From contig NZ_VMNX01000095.1 in assembly GCF_009377235.1 (NCBI RefSeq), positions 1 to 33,451 on the forward strand: 33,451 nucleotides of DNA. Reading direction: 5' to 3'. Within the stretch, counting starts at the first letter, position 1, and every line of letters starts with the position of its first letter. The notes beneath the pieces were generated by a model. The model saw nothing but the letters and a program-made list of their open reading frames with translations. It ran no database searches and was not told where the DNA came from. Source of the DNA: Streptomyces acidicola (lineage in GTDB: Bacteria > Actinomycetota > Actinomycetes > Streptomycetales > Streptomycetaceae). The position numbers and the translations under genes were made by a program. Below, one piece after another: positions 8,473 through 16,149 of this stretch.

Positions 8473-8493
8473 TCCACCTTCGCCTTCAGCGGC

Positions 8494-10359
8494 CTACTGG
8501 GTGAACTCCGAGGCCGCCCACGACGACAGCTCCGTCCGTGCCGCGCTCAGCAGCGACGCGGACGGGGCTGTCGCGCCGTTGGTGACCAGGGCGTAGTGCA
8601 GCGTGCCCGAGTCGGCGGCGGTGAGCAGCAGCCGGCGGCTGCCGGTGCCGCCGGGCTCGGCCGCGGTGGCGATCGGAGTGGTGCGGGTGTACGCGGGCGG
8701 GCTCGCCGTCGTGCCGAGGTCGGAGACCACGGTGGTCGACGCGTTCGGGAAGGACGCCGGGAGGTGCAGTTCCGTCGGCTCGGAGCTGCCGTCGGAGCGC
8801 CACACCAGCAGCGCGTACTGGCCCGAGCCCACGAGTTGCCTGACGTTCGGCAGGGAGCTCGGCACCGGGTTCCAGGTCAGTGTCGTGGAGCCGTCGCGTG
8901 ACCGGTCCTCGTAGGTGAACGCGACCGAGCGGCCCGCGGTGGCGCTCGGGTAGACGCGGTCCAGCAGCCGTGCGTCCTGGCGCAGCACGGCCTTGCCCGC
9001 GTCGTCGAGGCGTACCGCGGACAGGTCCTCGCCGTTCCAGGCGTCGCCCTCGGTCTGCACCTTGTCCGGGTTGTCGTTCATCAGCTCGCGGTGGCGGCCG
9101 TTGTAGATGTCCCACTGCCACTGGGAGCCGGACAGGACGGGGCCGGAGCCCGCCGGGTCCGACCACCAGTTCGCTCCCTTCACCCGGGAGTCGAGCGCCT
9201 GGTACATCGCCTTGTAGACGGTCGGCGCCTTGTCGGAGACGGATCCGGTGAGCGGGTGCCCGAACTCGCTGATGATCCCGGTCGTCCCGGCGGCGGAGGC
9301 CCGGTCGCGCACCGTACCGAAGTCGCCGGCGTACTGGCCGTCCTCCGCCTTGCCCCACATGAAGACGCCGGAGATCGCCTTCTGGTCGTAGAAGTGGGTG
9401 TTGAAGACGAACCGCGGGCCCATCGTGCCCGCGTCGAGCAGTCCGCCCTCCTGCTTCTGGAAGTCGAGGTTGGCGTTCCAGAAGAGGTTCGGCTCGACGA
9501 AGGCCGGCTTGGTCTGCCAACCCGCCGCGTCCATACGGGCGCGGAACTTGACGTAGAACGGCCACAGGACGTCCTTCTCCCACGCCCGGCTGGTCTGGCC
9601 CGAGTCGTAGGTGCCCGCGTGCGGCTCGTTCCACGGGTCGAAGCCGACGACACCCGCGAACTGGGTCGCCGTGAGGTTCTGCTTCACGTACGCCATGGTC
9701 TTCTGGGCGGTGTCGAGGAAGGCGTCCTGGAGGCCGTACTCGTTGTGCCAGAAGTCGTACGTCGCCTGCTTCACGGCCTCGTTCGAGGTGATGTTCTGAC
9801 CCCAGAACGGGCAGATGCCGCAGTACTCGTCGGGATAGTCGCCGAGGTCGACCGCCCACTTGGGGGCGCCGTCGCCGGTGTACCAGCTGTCCGGGTCGAA
9901 CAGCCACCGGGAGTAGAGGTCCTGGTGGAAGTCGGGGTACACACGGATGCCCGCGTCCAGGAACGCGCGCATCTGGTCGGTCGCGGCGGACAGGTAGGCC
10001 GTGTCCACCTGGCCGCGCACGGGCTCCGCGTACGCCCAGGAGAGCAGGAAGCGGACCGAGTTGCCACCGCCGAGCGCCCTCAGCGCGGTCGCGGACTTCC
10101 TGGCGTCCGCGACCGAGGCGAAGGGCAGGCCGTTGTTCTCCTTCAGTTTCGTCTCGCCGGAGACGTTGTAGCCGCGCAGGACGACCTCGCGGCCGAGACC
10201 GTCGGTGAAGCGGCCGTTCTCGACGGTGAGGGTGGCCGCGGCCGGGGCGTCGAACCAGAGTTCGTCGGGGAGAGCGGTGGCGGGCTGGGAGCCCGCCGTG
10301 GTCAGGAAGCCGGTGACGAGGACGAGGACACCGAGCCAACGCGTACGCAGTCTTGACAT
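8494..10359 (-). CDS. Secreted GH5 glycoside hydrolase, endoglycoceramidase-like
   Basis: 621 aa from the ATG at 10359. The first 29 residues (RLRTR then LGVLVLVTGFLTTAGS, ending PATA) form a Sec signal. The catalytic TIM barrel shows RGYNVSG near the start, YPDFHQDLYSRW, the acid/base glutamate in GFDPWNEPHAG, and the nucleophile glutamate in GIISEFGHPL. DFHQDLYSRW together with WNEP and SEFG is the endoglycosylceramidase branch of GH5, which removes glycans from glycolipids. A beta-rich C-terminal domain (about the last 150 residues) follows, as in that branch. In-frame starts upstream exist at 10377 (ATG) and 10413 (TTG), but only the 10359 start puts the signal peptide at the N-terminus. 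The substrate could also be another beta-glucoside. A long palindrome lies 67 bases upstream. Confidence 0.86.
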   Translation of the reverse strand: MSRLRTRWLGVLVLVTGFLTTAGSQPATALPDELWFDAPAAATLTVENGRFTDGLGREVVLRGYNVSGETKLKENNGLPFASVADARKSATALRALGGGNSVRFLLSWAYAEPVRGQVDTAYLSAATDQMRAFLDAGIRVYPDFHQDLYSRWLFDPDSWYTGDGAPKWAVDLGDYPDEYCGICPFWGQNITSNEAVKQATYDFWHNEYGLQDAFLDTAQKTMAYVKQNLTATQFAGVVGFDPWNEPHAGTYDSGQTSRAWEKDVLWPFYVKFRARMDAAGWQTKPAFVEPNLFWNANLDFQKQEGGLLDAGTMGPRFVFNTHFYDQKAISGVFMWGKAEDGQYAGDFGTVRDRASAAGTTGIISEFGHPLTGSVSDKAPTVYKAMYQALDSRVKGANWWSDPAGSGPVLSGSQWQWDIYNGRHRELMNDNPDKVQTEGDAWNGEDLSAVRLDDAGKAVLRQDARLLDRVYPSATAGRSVAFTYEDRSRDGSTTLTWNPVPSSLPNVRQLVGSGQYALLVWRSDGSSEPTELHLPASFPNASTTVVSDLGTTASPPAYTRTTPIATAAEPGGTGSRRLLLTAADSGTLHYALVTNGATAPSASLLSAARTELSSWAASEFTQ

Positions 10360-10425
10360 GGCCACCACATTCGACATGTTCACTACCGTCGCAACGACCA
10401 CGCGAGGCGTCAATAGTACCTGACT

Positions 10426-10451
10426 CTTGAGTAAGTACTGTATTACTCAAG
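10426..10451. promoter_or_regulatory. Probable operator of the GH5 gene, 9-bp inverted repeat
   Basis: CTTGAGTAA (10426-10434), 8-base spacer, TTACTCAAG (10443-10451) is a perfect inverted repeat. A second, imperfect palindrome TGACTC-TT-GAGTAA overlaps its left half (10421-10434). It lies upstream of the GH5 gene and just past the end of the ribosomal protection gene. The 7-mer AGTAAGT (10430-10436) also occurs in the tetR/propeller operator at 7117-7123, so one TetR protein may bind both. Confidence 0.6.
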
Positions 10452-10478
10452 CGAGTTGCTCTCCGTCGCCCCACCCGG

Positions 10479-12464
10479 TCAGGTAACGACCCGCCTGCTC
10501 AGGTTCAGCAGGTACTCCCTCCGGTCGAGCGGGTTGTGGTCGGTACGAGGCCGCTCCGGTACGACACCGGGAGCGACGGGGGCGTAGTGGTCGAAGACGG
10601 ACTCCAGCTCTCCCTCACCGCGAGTGAGCCCCGGCAGCCGCTGCTCCAGCCGGTGCACCTGCGCCGCCGGCACCCATCCCTCCAGCACGGTCACCGGGCC
10701 ACGCGTGTTGGTGGACCGCGGTACGGCGCGCAGCTTCGCCAGCACGGGCAGGATCGCGCCGAGCGTGTCCGCCGGGACGTCCAGCCGGAAGCGGTGCAGC
10801 GGCTCGTACACACGGGTACCGGCCCGCAGCAGCGCGGCCGTCAGCACCAGCGGCGTCACCCCGCGGAAGTCCGCGCCCGTGCTCGACATGCTCTTGTCGA
10901 ACCTCTGGTGGGCGTGGCTCTGCCGGGGCGAGTACCCGGAGTGCGTCATGGTGACCGTGCAGTCGGGGATCTGCCAGCCGTGGATGCCCTGGGTCAGCGT
11001 CTCCCGCACGGTGTCCTCGACGGCCTTGAAGAACGCGTACGGCATCGACCCGAGTTCGACCTCCAGCCGGAACTCGACGCCGGAGCCGACGGGCGCCGGA
11101 TCGACGCGCAGTCCGACCGTCGCGAGAAAGGGATTCCCGTCCTTCTTGTTGAACTCGACGCCCGCACCGCTGCCGGTCAGCCGCTCGACGCAGAGGGGCG
11201 TGGTCTCTCGGAAGGTGACGTCGAGGCCGAACGCGTCGGCCAGGGTGGCCTGGATGACCTCCTTCTGCACTTCGCCGTAGAGCGACACGGAGATCTCCTG
11301 GCGGATTCCGTCGTGCCGCAGATTGATCAGCGGGTCCTGTTCGGCGAGTTGGGTGAGGGCGGTGTGCAGGGCGCCCTTGTCGCGGGATCGCACGGGCACG
11401 ACGACCGTTTCGAGGGTCGGTGGCGCGAAGTGGTGCTCGTCGGCTCCCTTCCGGGGTACGCCGACGGCGTCCCCGATCCGGACGTCGGCAAGCCCCCGCA
11501 GTCGCGCGATCCGCCCCGCCGCCACGGCCGCCGCCCGGACGGCCGAGCCACGCTCGAAGACGTCGATCGCGGTGACCTTGCTCTCCGGCTCACCGTCCCG
11601 GAACGTGAGGCGGTCCCGCGTCCGCAGGGCGCCGGAGAACATCCGTACGTAGGCGATCTTCTCCCCCGCCGCCCCGCGCTCGACCTTGAAGACGGTGCCG
11701 GAGAGCGGCCCGTCCGCGTCGCCCTCGGCACACGGCAGCAACTGGCGGACGCCCGCGATGAGTTCGCCGATGCCCGCGCCCGTGACGGCCGAGCCGAAGA
11801 ACACCGGGTGGACCAGGGCCCGCCCGGTCTGCGCGGCCAGCTCGGTGCGCAGGCGGTCGTACGGGACGGTCGCCTCGTCGTCGACGTACGCGGCGAGCAG
11901 TCCGTCGTCGTGCTCGGCGAGCCGTTCAAGGAGCCGGGGCGGGTGGCCGTCGTACGGCGTGAAGCGAGCGACTCGGGACCCTGCCTCGTCCGCCTCGCCC
12001 ATGGGGACGATCGCCGGGGTCAGCCGTGCGGAGATGTTCCGAAGGACTTCCTCGGGGCGCGCTCCACGGCGGTCGATCTTGTTGACGAAGATCAGCGTGG
12101 GGATGCGCAGCCGCTGCAACGTCCGCATCAGGACGCGGGTCTGCGCCTGGACGCCCTCGACGGCCGAGACGACGAGCACGGCGCCGTCGAGCACGCCGAG
12201 CACCCGCTCCACCTCGGCGATGAAATCCGGATGGCCGGGCGTGTCGATCAGATTGACCGTCACATCGTCGATCTCGAAGGAGACGACGGCGGACTTGATG
12301 GTGATACCGCGCTGCTGTTCCAGCGCGAGGGAATCGGTCTGAGTGCTCCCGTCATCGACGCTGCCGATCTCGTCGATGACTCCGACGGCGTGCAGCAGCC
12401 GTTCGGTGAGGCTGGTCTTACCTGCGTCGATGTGCGCGAGAATTCCCAGGTTGAGCATGTGCAC
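10479..12464 (-). CDS. Ribosomal protection protein, Tet/OtrA type (EF-G-like GTPase)
   Basis: 661 aa, the usual length of Tet(M)/OtrA proteins and shorter than EF-G. GTPase motifs: AHIDAGKTS (10-18), RGITI (52-56), DTPGH (74-78) and NKID (128-131). LNLGILAHIDAGKTSLTERLL and the ending PRTDHNPLDRREYLLNLSRR are distinctive of tetracycline ribosomal protection proteins. These bind the ribosome like EF-G and expel tetracycline in a GTP-dependent way. The frame opens at GTG 12464 with an in-frame stop right upstream; ATG 12458 is the other start. AAAGGA lies 11 bases before the GTG. No tetracycline biosynthesis gene is nearby, so this looks like a chromosomal resistance or housekeeping paralogue. 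The leader of about 170 bases includes a 9-bp tandem repeat. Whether it confers resistance cannot be told from sequence. Confidence 0.88.
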   Translation of the reverse strand: MHMLNLGILAHIDAGKTSLTERLLHAVGVIDEIGSVDDGSTQTDSLALEQQRGITIKSAVVSFEIDDVTVNLIDTPGHPDFIAEVERVLGVLDGAVLVVSAVEGVQAQTRVLMRTLQRLRIPTLIFVNKIDRRGARPEEVLRNISARLTPAIVPMGEADEAGSRVARFTPYDGHPPRLLERLAEHDDGLLAAYVDDEATVPYDRLRTELAAQTGRALVHPVFFGSAVTGAGIGELIAGVRQLLPCAEGDADGPLSGTVFKVERGAAGEKIAYVRMFSGALRTRDRLTFRDGEPESKVTAIDVFERGSAVRAAAVAAGRIARLRGLADVRIGDAVGVPRKGADEHHFAPPTLETVVVPVRSRDKGALHTALTQLAEQDPLINLRHDGIRQEISVSLYGEVQKEVIQATLADAFGLDVTFRETTPLCVERLTGSGAGVEFNKKDGNPFLATVGLRVDPAPVGSGVEFRLEVELGSMPYAFFKAVEDTVRETLTQGIHGWQIPDCTVTMTHSGYSPRQSHAHQRFDKSMSSTGADFRGVTPLVLTAALLRAGTRVYEPLHRFRLDVPADTLGAILPVLAKLRAVPRSTNTRGPVTVLEGWVPAAQVHRLEQRLPGLTRGEGELESVFDHYAPVAPGVVPERPRTDHNPLDRREYLLNLSRRVVT

Positions 12465-12541
12465 CGAGCGTCATGTCCTTTGAAGTGAGTGTGGTTTCTT
12501 CCCGGGTGGACATGAACGCAGGACGCATAGCGGCTCCTCAC

Positions 12542-12586
12542 TCTCTGGGATCGCCAGGATCTCTGGGATCTCCGGGACCTCTGGGG
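12542..12586. repeat. Five 9-bp tandem repeats in the ribosomal-protection gene leader
   Basis: Units TCTCTGGGA, TCGCCAGGA, TCTCTGGGA, TCTCCGGGA and CCTCTGGGG follow one another without gaps (plus-strand reading). They lie 78-122 bases upstream of the minus-strand start, so they are probably in its transcribed leader. On that strand an open frame through them would repeat R-S-Q/R-S-W, but I do not believe it is a gene. Confidence 0.7.
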
Positions 12587-12641
12587 TCTCGTCCCGTGCA
12601 GTGGATCAGAGCGCTTCGCGTGGCCGCAACGGATTAACACT

Positions 12642-12649
12642 CAACGTTG
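12642..12649. promoter_or_regulatory. LacI-like operator core CAACGTTG
   Basis: CAACGTTG is an 8-bp palindrome set in a wider partial dyad (TAACA at 12635, TGTTA at 12647). A central AACGTT is common in LacI-family operators of actinobacteria, many of which control sugar-degrading enzymes. It lies in the divergent gap between the ribosomal protection gene and the GH43 pair, about 30 bases upstream of the GH43 -35 box. No LacI gene is in the window. Confidence 0.4.
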
Positions 12650-12676
12650 TTACGTGAAACCCCTGTGACGGAAGCG

Positions 12677-12705
12677 TTGACGTGGTCATGCGCAGGTCCT
12701 ATCTT
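12677..12705 (+). promoter_or_regulatory. HrdB-type promoter of the GH43 operon
   Basis: TTGACG (12677-12682), a 17-base spacer and TATCTT (12700-12705) make a good vegetative sigma-factor promoter. Transcription would begin near 12712, leaving a leader of about 68 bases before the GTG at 12780. It is the best-matched promoter I see in the window. Confidence 0.65.
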
Positions 12706-12779
12706 CTGGCCGAGCTTACGAACCACGTTCGAAATACCGGCAGTTGTCGGTGAACTCTGCCCCCCACAGGGAGAAGCCC

Positions 12780-14240
12780 GTGAGACCTGCGCTCACCCGT
12801 CGAACGGTCCTCGGCATGATCGCCGGTTCGGCCGCCGCCACCGCCGTCACCGGTGTCTCGGCCGGTACGGCCCGCGCCGCCGTCCCCGCCTCACCCGGAG
12901 TGACGTACAGGAACTCCATCGCCGAGCAGCGGGCCGATCCGCACATCTGGAAGCACACCGACGGCTACTACTACTTCACGGCCACGGTGCCCGCGTACGA
13001 CCGGATCGTGCTGCGCCGCGCCACCACGATCCAGGGCCTCTCCTCGGCCACCGAGACCACCATCTGGACCAAGCACGCGACCGGTGAGATGGGCGCCCAC
13101 ATCTGGGCCCCGGAGATCCACTTCATCGACGGCAAGTGGTATGTCTACTTCGCCGCGGGCGCCACGAACGACGTCTGGAAGATCCGGCCGTACGTGCTGG
13201 AGTGCACCGCCGCCAACCCGCTCACCGGTGCCTGGACCGAGAAGGGCCGTATCGCGCTGCCGCTCGACACCTTCTCCCTGGACGCGACGACGTTCGTCGT
13301 GAACGGGTCCCGCTACCTGTGCTGGGCGCAGAACGACCCGGCCGTCGGCAGCGGCACCAACCTCTACCTGGCGAAGCTGTCGAACCCCTGGACCATCACG
13401 GGCACTCCGGTCAGGATCAGCACGCCGACCGCCTCGTGGGAGACCATCGGCCACCGGGTCAACGAGGGCCCGGCCGTGATCCAGCGGAACGGCAAGGTCT
13501 TCATGACCTTCTCGGCGAGCGCCACCGACGCCAACTACTGCATGGGCCTGCTGACGGCGTCCGCCTCCGCCGACCTGCTGAACGCCTCGTCGTGGACCAA
13601 GACCACCGGCCCGGTCTTCGCGAGCAACGCCGCCACCAGTCAGTACGGTCCCGGGCACAACTCGTTCACGGTGTCCGAGGACGGCAAGTCGGACGTCCTC
13701 GTCTACCACGACCGCGGTTACAAGGACATCAGCGGCGACCCGCTCAACGACCCCAACCGCCGTACCCGCGTCCAGAAGCTGTACTGGAAGGCCGACGGCA
13801 CGCCCGACTTCGGCATCCCGGTCGCCGACGGCCTCACGCCGGTCCGGCTGTCGTCGTACAACTTCCCCGACCGGTTCATCCGGCACTGGGAGTACCGTGC
13901 CAGGGTCGAGGCGAGCGTCTCCCCGCTGGCCGACTCGCAGTTCCGCGTGGTCACCGGTCTCGCCGGCAGCGGCACCGTCTCAATGGAGTCGGCGAACTTC
14001 CCCGGCTACTACCTGCGGCACAAGAACTTCGAGGTGTGGGTGGAGAAGGACGACGGGACGGCCCAGTTCCGCGGCGACGCCTCGTTCACCGCGCGGGCCG
14101 GCCTCGCGGACTCCGCCGGCGTCTCGTACGAGTCGTCCAACTACCCGGGCCGCTACATCCGCCACTACGACTACCTGCTGGGCGTCCAGGCCCTGAGCAC
14201 GGCCACCGACCGGGCCGACGCCACCTTCTACACACAGTGA
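12780..14240 (+). CDS. Tat-exported GH43 alpha-L-arabinofuranosidase with CBM42 (AbfB) domain
   Basis: 486 aa. The GTG at 12780 follows AGGGAGAAG and starts a twin-arginine signal (TRRTVLGM, RR at 7-8, cut near residue 33); an upstream TTG at 12744 has no ribosome site. The GH43 five-bladed propeller has its three acids: D53 in RADPHIW (base), D168 in SLDATTF (pKa modulator) and E229 in NEGPAV (acid). From about residue 352 the AbfB/CBM42 trefoil appears, with repeats SSYNFPDRFIRHWEY, SANFPGYYLRHKNF and SSNYPGRYIRHYDY that bind arabinofuranose side chains. This architecture matches Streptomyces exo-1,5-alpha-L-arabinofuranosidases. It should act outside the cell on arabinan or arabinoxylan. 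The next gene is a paralogue 34 bases downstream, so they form an operon. Confidence 0.92.
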   Translation: MRPALTRRTVLGMIAGSAAATAVTGVSAGTARAAVPASPGVTYRNSIAEQRADPHIWKHTDGYYYFTATVPAYDRIVLRRATTIQGLSSATETTIWTKHATGEMGAHIWAPEIHFIDGKWYVYFAAGATNDVWKIRPYVLECTAANPLTGAWTEKGRIALPLDTFSLDATTFVVNGSRYLCWAQNDPAVGSGTNLYLAKLSNPWTITGTPVRISTPTASWETIGHRVNEGPAVIQRNGKVFMTFSASATDANYCMGLLTASASADLLNASSWTKTTGPVFASNAATSQYGPGHNSFTVSEDGKSDVLVYHDRGYKDISGDPLNDPNRRTRVQKLYWKADGTPDFGIPVADGLTPVRLSSYNFPDRFIRHWEYRARVEASVSPLADSQFRVVTGLAGSGTVSMESANFPGYYLRHKNFEVWVEKDDGTAQFRGDASFTARAGLADSAGVSYESSNYPGRYIRHYDYLLGVQALSTATDRADATFYTQ

Positions 14241-14274
14241 GCCGGGCACAAGCCGCACCGAGGAGAGCCGCGAC

Positions 14275-15681
14275 ATGACCACCGCCGACCGCGACAGACC
14301 CGACCGTCCCTTCACGCCGTCCCGCCGCACCCTGCTGCGCGCCATGGCCGCGCTGCCCGCCTCGGGGCTCGTCCTGGGTGAACTGCCGGGCATGCACGGC
14401 ACCGCCCTGGCCGCCGCGCCACCGAACGGGTCCGCCACCCGCTACACGATCGTGCCGTTCCTCAACAGCGACGACGGCACCGTGAACGTCTACCAGTCCG
14501 ACGACGCGACCGACTTCCACCTCGTCCAGTCCTCCGCGTACACGCCGCCCACCAACCGCATCCGCGACGCCGGCATCTTCAAGCACACGGACGGCTACTA
14601 CTACATCACCTACACCACGCACACCTGGCAGGACCCCAGCACGACGATCGGCTTCGCGCGCAGCTCCAACCGGGTCAACTGGACGTTCCTGTACGACTAC
14701 ACGGTCCCGATCGCGAACCTCTCGCGGGCGTGGGCGCCCGAGTGGTTCGTCGACAGCGACGGCAGTGTGAACGTCATCGTGTCGTGCTCGACCACGAACG
14801 ACGAGTGGATCTTCACCCCCTACCGCCTGCGGGCCACCAACTCCTCACTCACCGCATGGAGTTCGCCGATCGCCCTGTCCGGGATCGGCGCCAACCACAT
14901 CGATACGTTCATCGTGCGGATCGGCTCGACGTACCACGCGTTCCCGAAGAACGAGACGACGAAGTACATCGAGTACGCCACCGCCTCCAGCCTGAGCGGC
15001 CCGTACACGATCCACAGGACGGGCAACTGGGCGGGCTGGGGCGGCACCCGTGAGGGGCCGGCGCTGATCCAGCTCGACAACGGCGGCTGGCGGATCTTCT
15101 TCGACGGCTACGGTGACGGCAGTTACTACTACAGCGACAGCTACGACACATTCGCCACCTGGACGGCGCCGAAGAAGCTGCCGGGGATCTCGGGCACGGC
15201 CCGACACTTCACGGTGATCAGGGAAACGGTGTCGGGCGGCCCGAGCCTGCCCACCGGGGTCACCCGCTCCTTCCGTTCCGCCAACTTCTCCACCCGCTAC
15301 TGGCAGGAGCAGTCGTCCCTGCTCAATCTGCCCGTGGTGAGCTCCTCCAGCTCCGCGGCGGAGAGGCAGGCGTCGACGTTCACGGTGGTGCCGGGTCTCG
15401 CCGACTCGAACGGCTTCTCGTTCCGGAACGCGGCCGGCAACTATCTGCGGCACTGGGACTTCCGGGCCCGCTTCGACCCGAACGACGGCTCGTCGGTGTT
15501 CGCCAAGGACGCCACGTACATCGCCCGGACGGGCACGACCTCCGGTTCCATCCGCTTCGAGTCGTACAACTACCCGGGCCACTACCTGCGGCACTACAAC
15601 TACGAGCTGCGGGTGGCCCCGTCGGACGGCACGGACATCTTCCGCCAGGACAGTTCGTTCGTGCCCGTGACGGCGCTCTGA
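14275..15681 (+). CDS. Second Tat-exported GH43-like arabinofuranosidase with CBM42 domain
   Basis: 468 aa, a divergent paralogue of the preceding gene with the same architecture. The twin-arginine signal has RR at 17-18 (SRRTLLRAM), with a likely cut after TALAA. GH43 acids are D98 in RIRDAGIF, the aspartate in HIDTF and the glutamate in TREGPAL. The CBM42 trefoil (about residue 325 on) carries SANFSTRYWQEQ, RNAAGNYLRHWDF and ESYNYPGHYLRHYNY; the first repeat has YWQEQ where the others have the sugar-binding L/I-R-H, so one of three binding sites may be lost. The ribosome site GAGGAG precedes the ATG. Overlapping but distinct specificity (arabinan against arabinoxylan) is a reasonable guess. 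Confidence 0.9.
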   Translation: MTTADRDRPDRPFTPSRRTLLRAMAALPASGLVLGELPGMHGTALAAAPPNGSATRYTIVPFLNSDDGTVNVYQSDDATDFHLVQSSAYTPPTNRIRDAGIFKHTDGYYYITYTTHTWQDPSTTIGFARSSNRVNWTFLYDYTVPIANLSRAWAPEWFVDSDGSVNVIVSCSTTNDEWIFTPYRLRATNSSLTAWSSPIALSGIGANHIDTFIVRIGSTYHAFPKNETTKYIEYATASSLSGPYTIHRTGNWAGWGGTREGPALIQLDNGGWRIFFDGYGDGSYYYSDSYDTFATWTAPKKLPGISGTARHFTVIRETVSGGPSLPTGVTRSFRSANFSTRYWQEQSSLLNLPVVSSSSSAAERQASTFTVVPGLADSNGFSFRNAAGNYLRHWDFRARFDPNDGSSVFAKDATYIARTGTTSGSIRFESYNYPGHYLRHYNYELRVAPSDGTDIFRQDSSFVPVTAL

Positions 15682-15735
15682 CCTGCGCCACCCGCGGGCG
15701 AGTCACCTCTGCCCCCTTCAGAGATACTTTTCCTC

Positions 15736-16038
15736 ATGCTGATCGCAATCGCTGCCGTGGGCGTCACGGTCTTCTGCCTCACGCTCTGGTGCTCGCTCAC
15801 GGTTGCCCGGATGCGGGACCTTCCCGTATGGCGCAGATACCTCCCCCTGTCCTTCTTCCTGATCGCGCTCGCCGCCAGTCTCCTGCGCGCCTTCGACATC
15901 CCTCAGATGGCCAACGCCATCGCCTTCCCTCTCAACCTCGCGGCCATCGTCATGTCGCTGCGTGAGATCCGCACTCGACAGAGCGGAAACCGAGACACGG
16001 GACAGAAACACTCACGAGGTGTCCCTCTCGTGCGGTAA
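15736..16038 (+). CDS. Small membrane protein, unknown function
   Basis: 100 aa. Three hydrophobic stretches are visible: LIAIAAVGVTVFCLTLWCSL (2-21), LPLSFFLIALAASLLRAF (36-53) and MANAIAFPLNLAAIVMSL (58-75), followed by a basic, hydrophilic tail of 25 residues. I do not recognise the family. It starts 54 bases after the GH43 pair and is followed 111 bases later by the SpoIIE-type phosphatase on the same strand. The ribosome site is poor. Reading-frame codon bias supports it as real. Confidence 0.65.
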   Translation: MLIAIAAVGVTVFCLTLWCSLTVARMRDLPVWRRYLPLSFFLIALAASLLRAFDIPQMANAIAFPLNLAAIVMSLREIRTRQSGNRDTGQKHSRGVPLVR

Positions 16039-16149
16039 GGGGAGAAATGCGTCTATGACGATGGAGCCGACTCCGTGGTAGGCCTGAAAGGCTCCGCCGC
16101 CTGGTTTCGTGGGGCCGCGGCCAGTGCGTTGACGCGAGGGGAGTCCGAA

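Noticed and set aside
8486..10474. 662-codon minus-strand frame over the GH5 gene
   Set aside because: Out of frame with the GH5 catalytic motifs and starts beyond the palindrome; a shadow.
10479..12464. Tetracycline biosynthetic cluster suggested by the OtrA-like gene
   Set aside because: No polyketide synthase, cyclase or oxygenase genes lie nearby; neighbours are carbohydrate enzymes.
12260..12640. 126-codon open frame on the minus strand across the ribosomal-protection leader and gene start
   Set aside because: It overlaps the GTPase domain out of frame, is rich in Arg and Ser as shadows in GC-rich DNA are, and its R-S-Q repeats just reflect the 9-bp DNA repeats.
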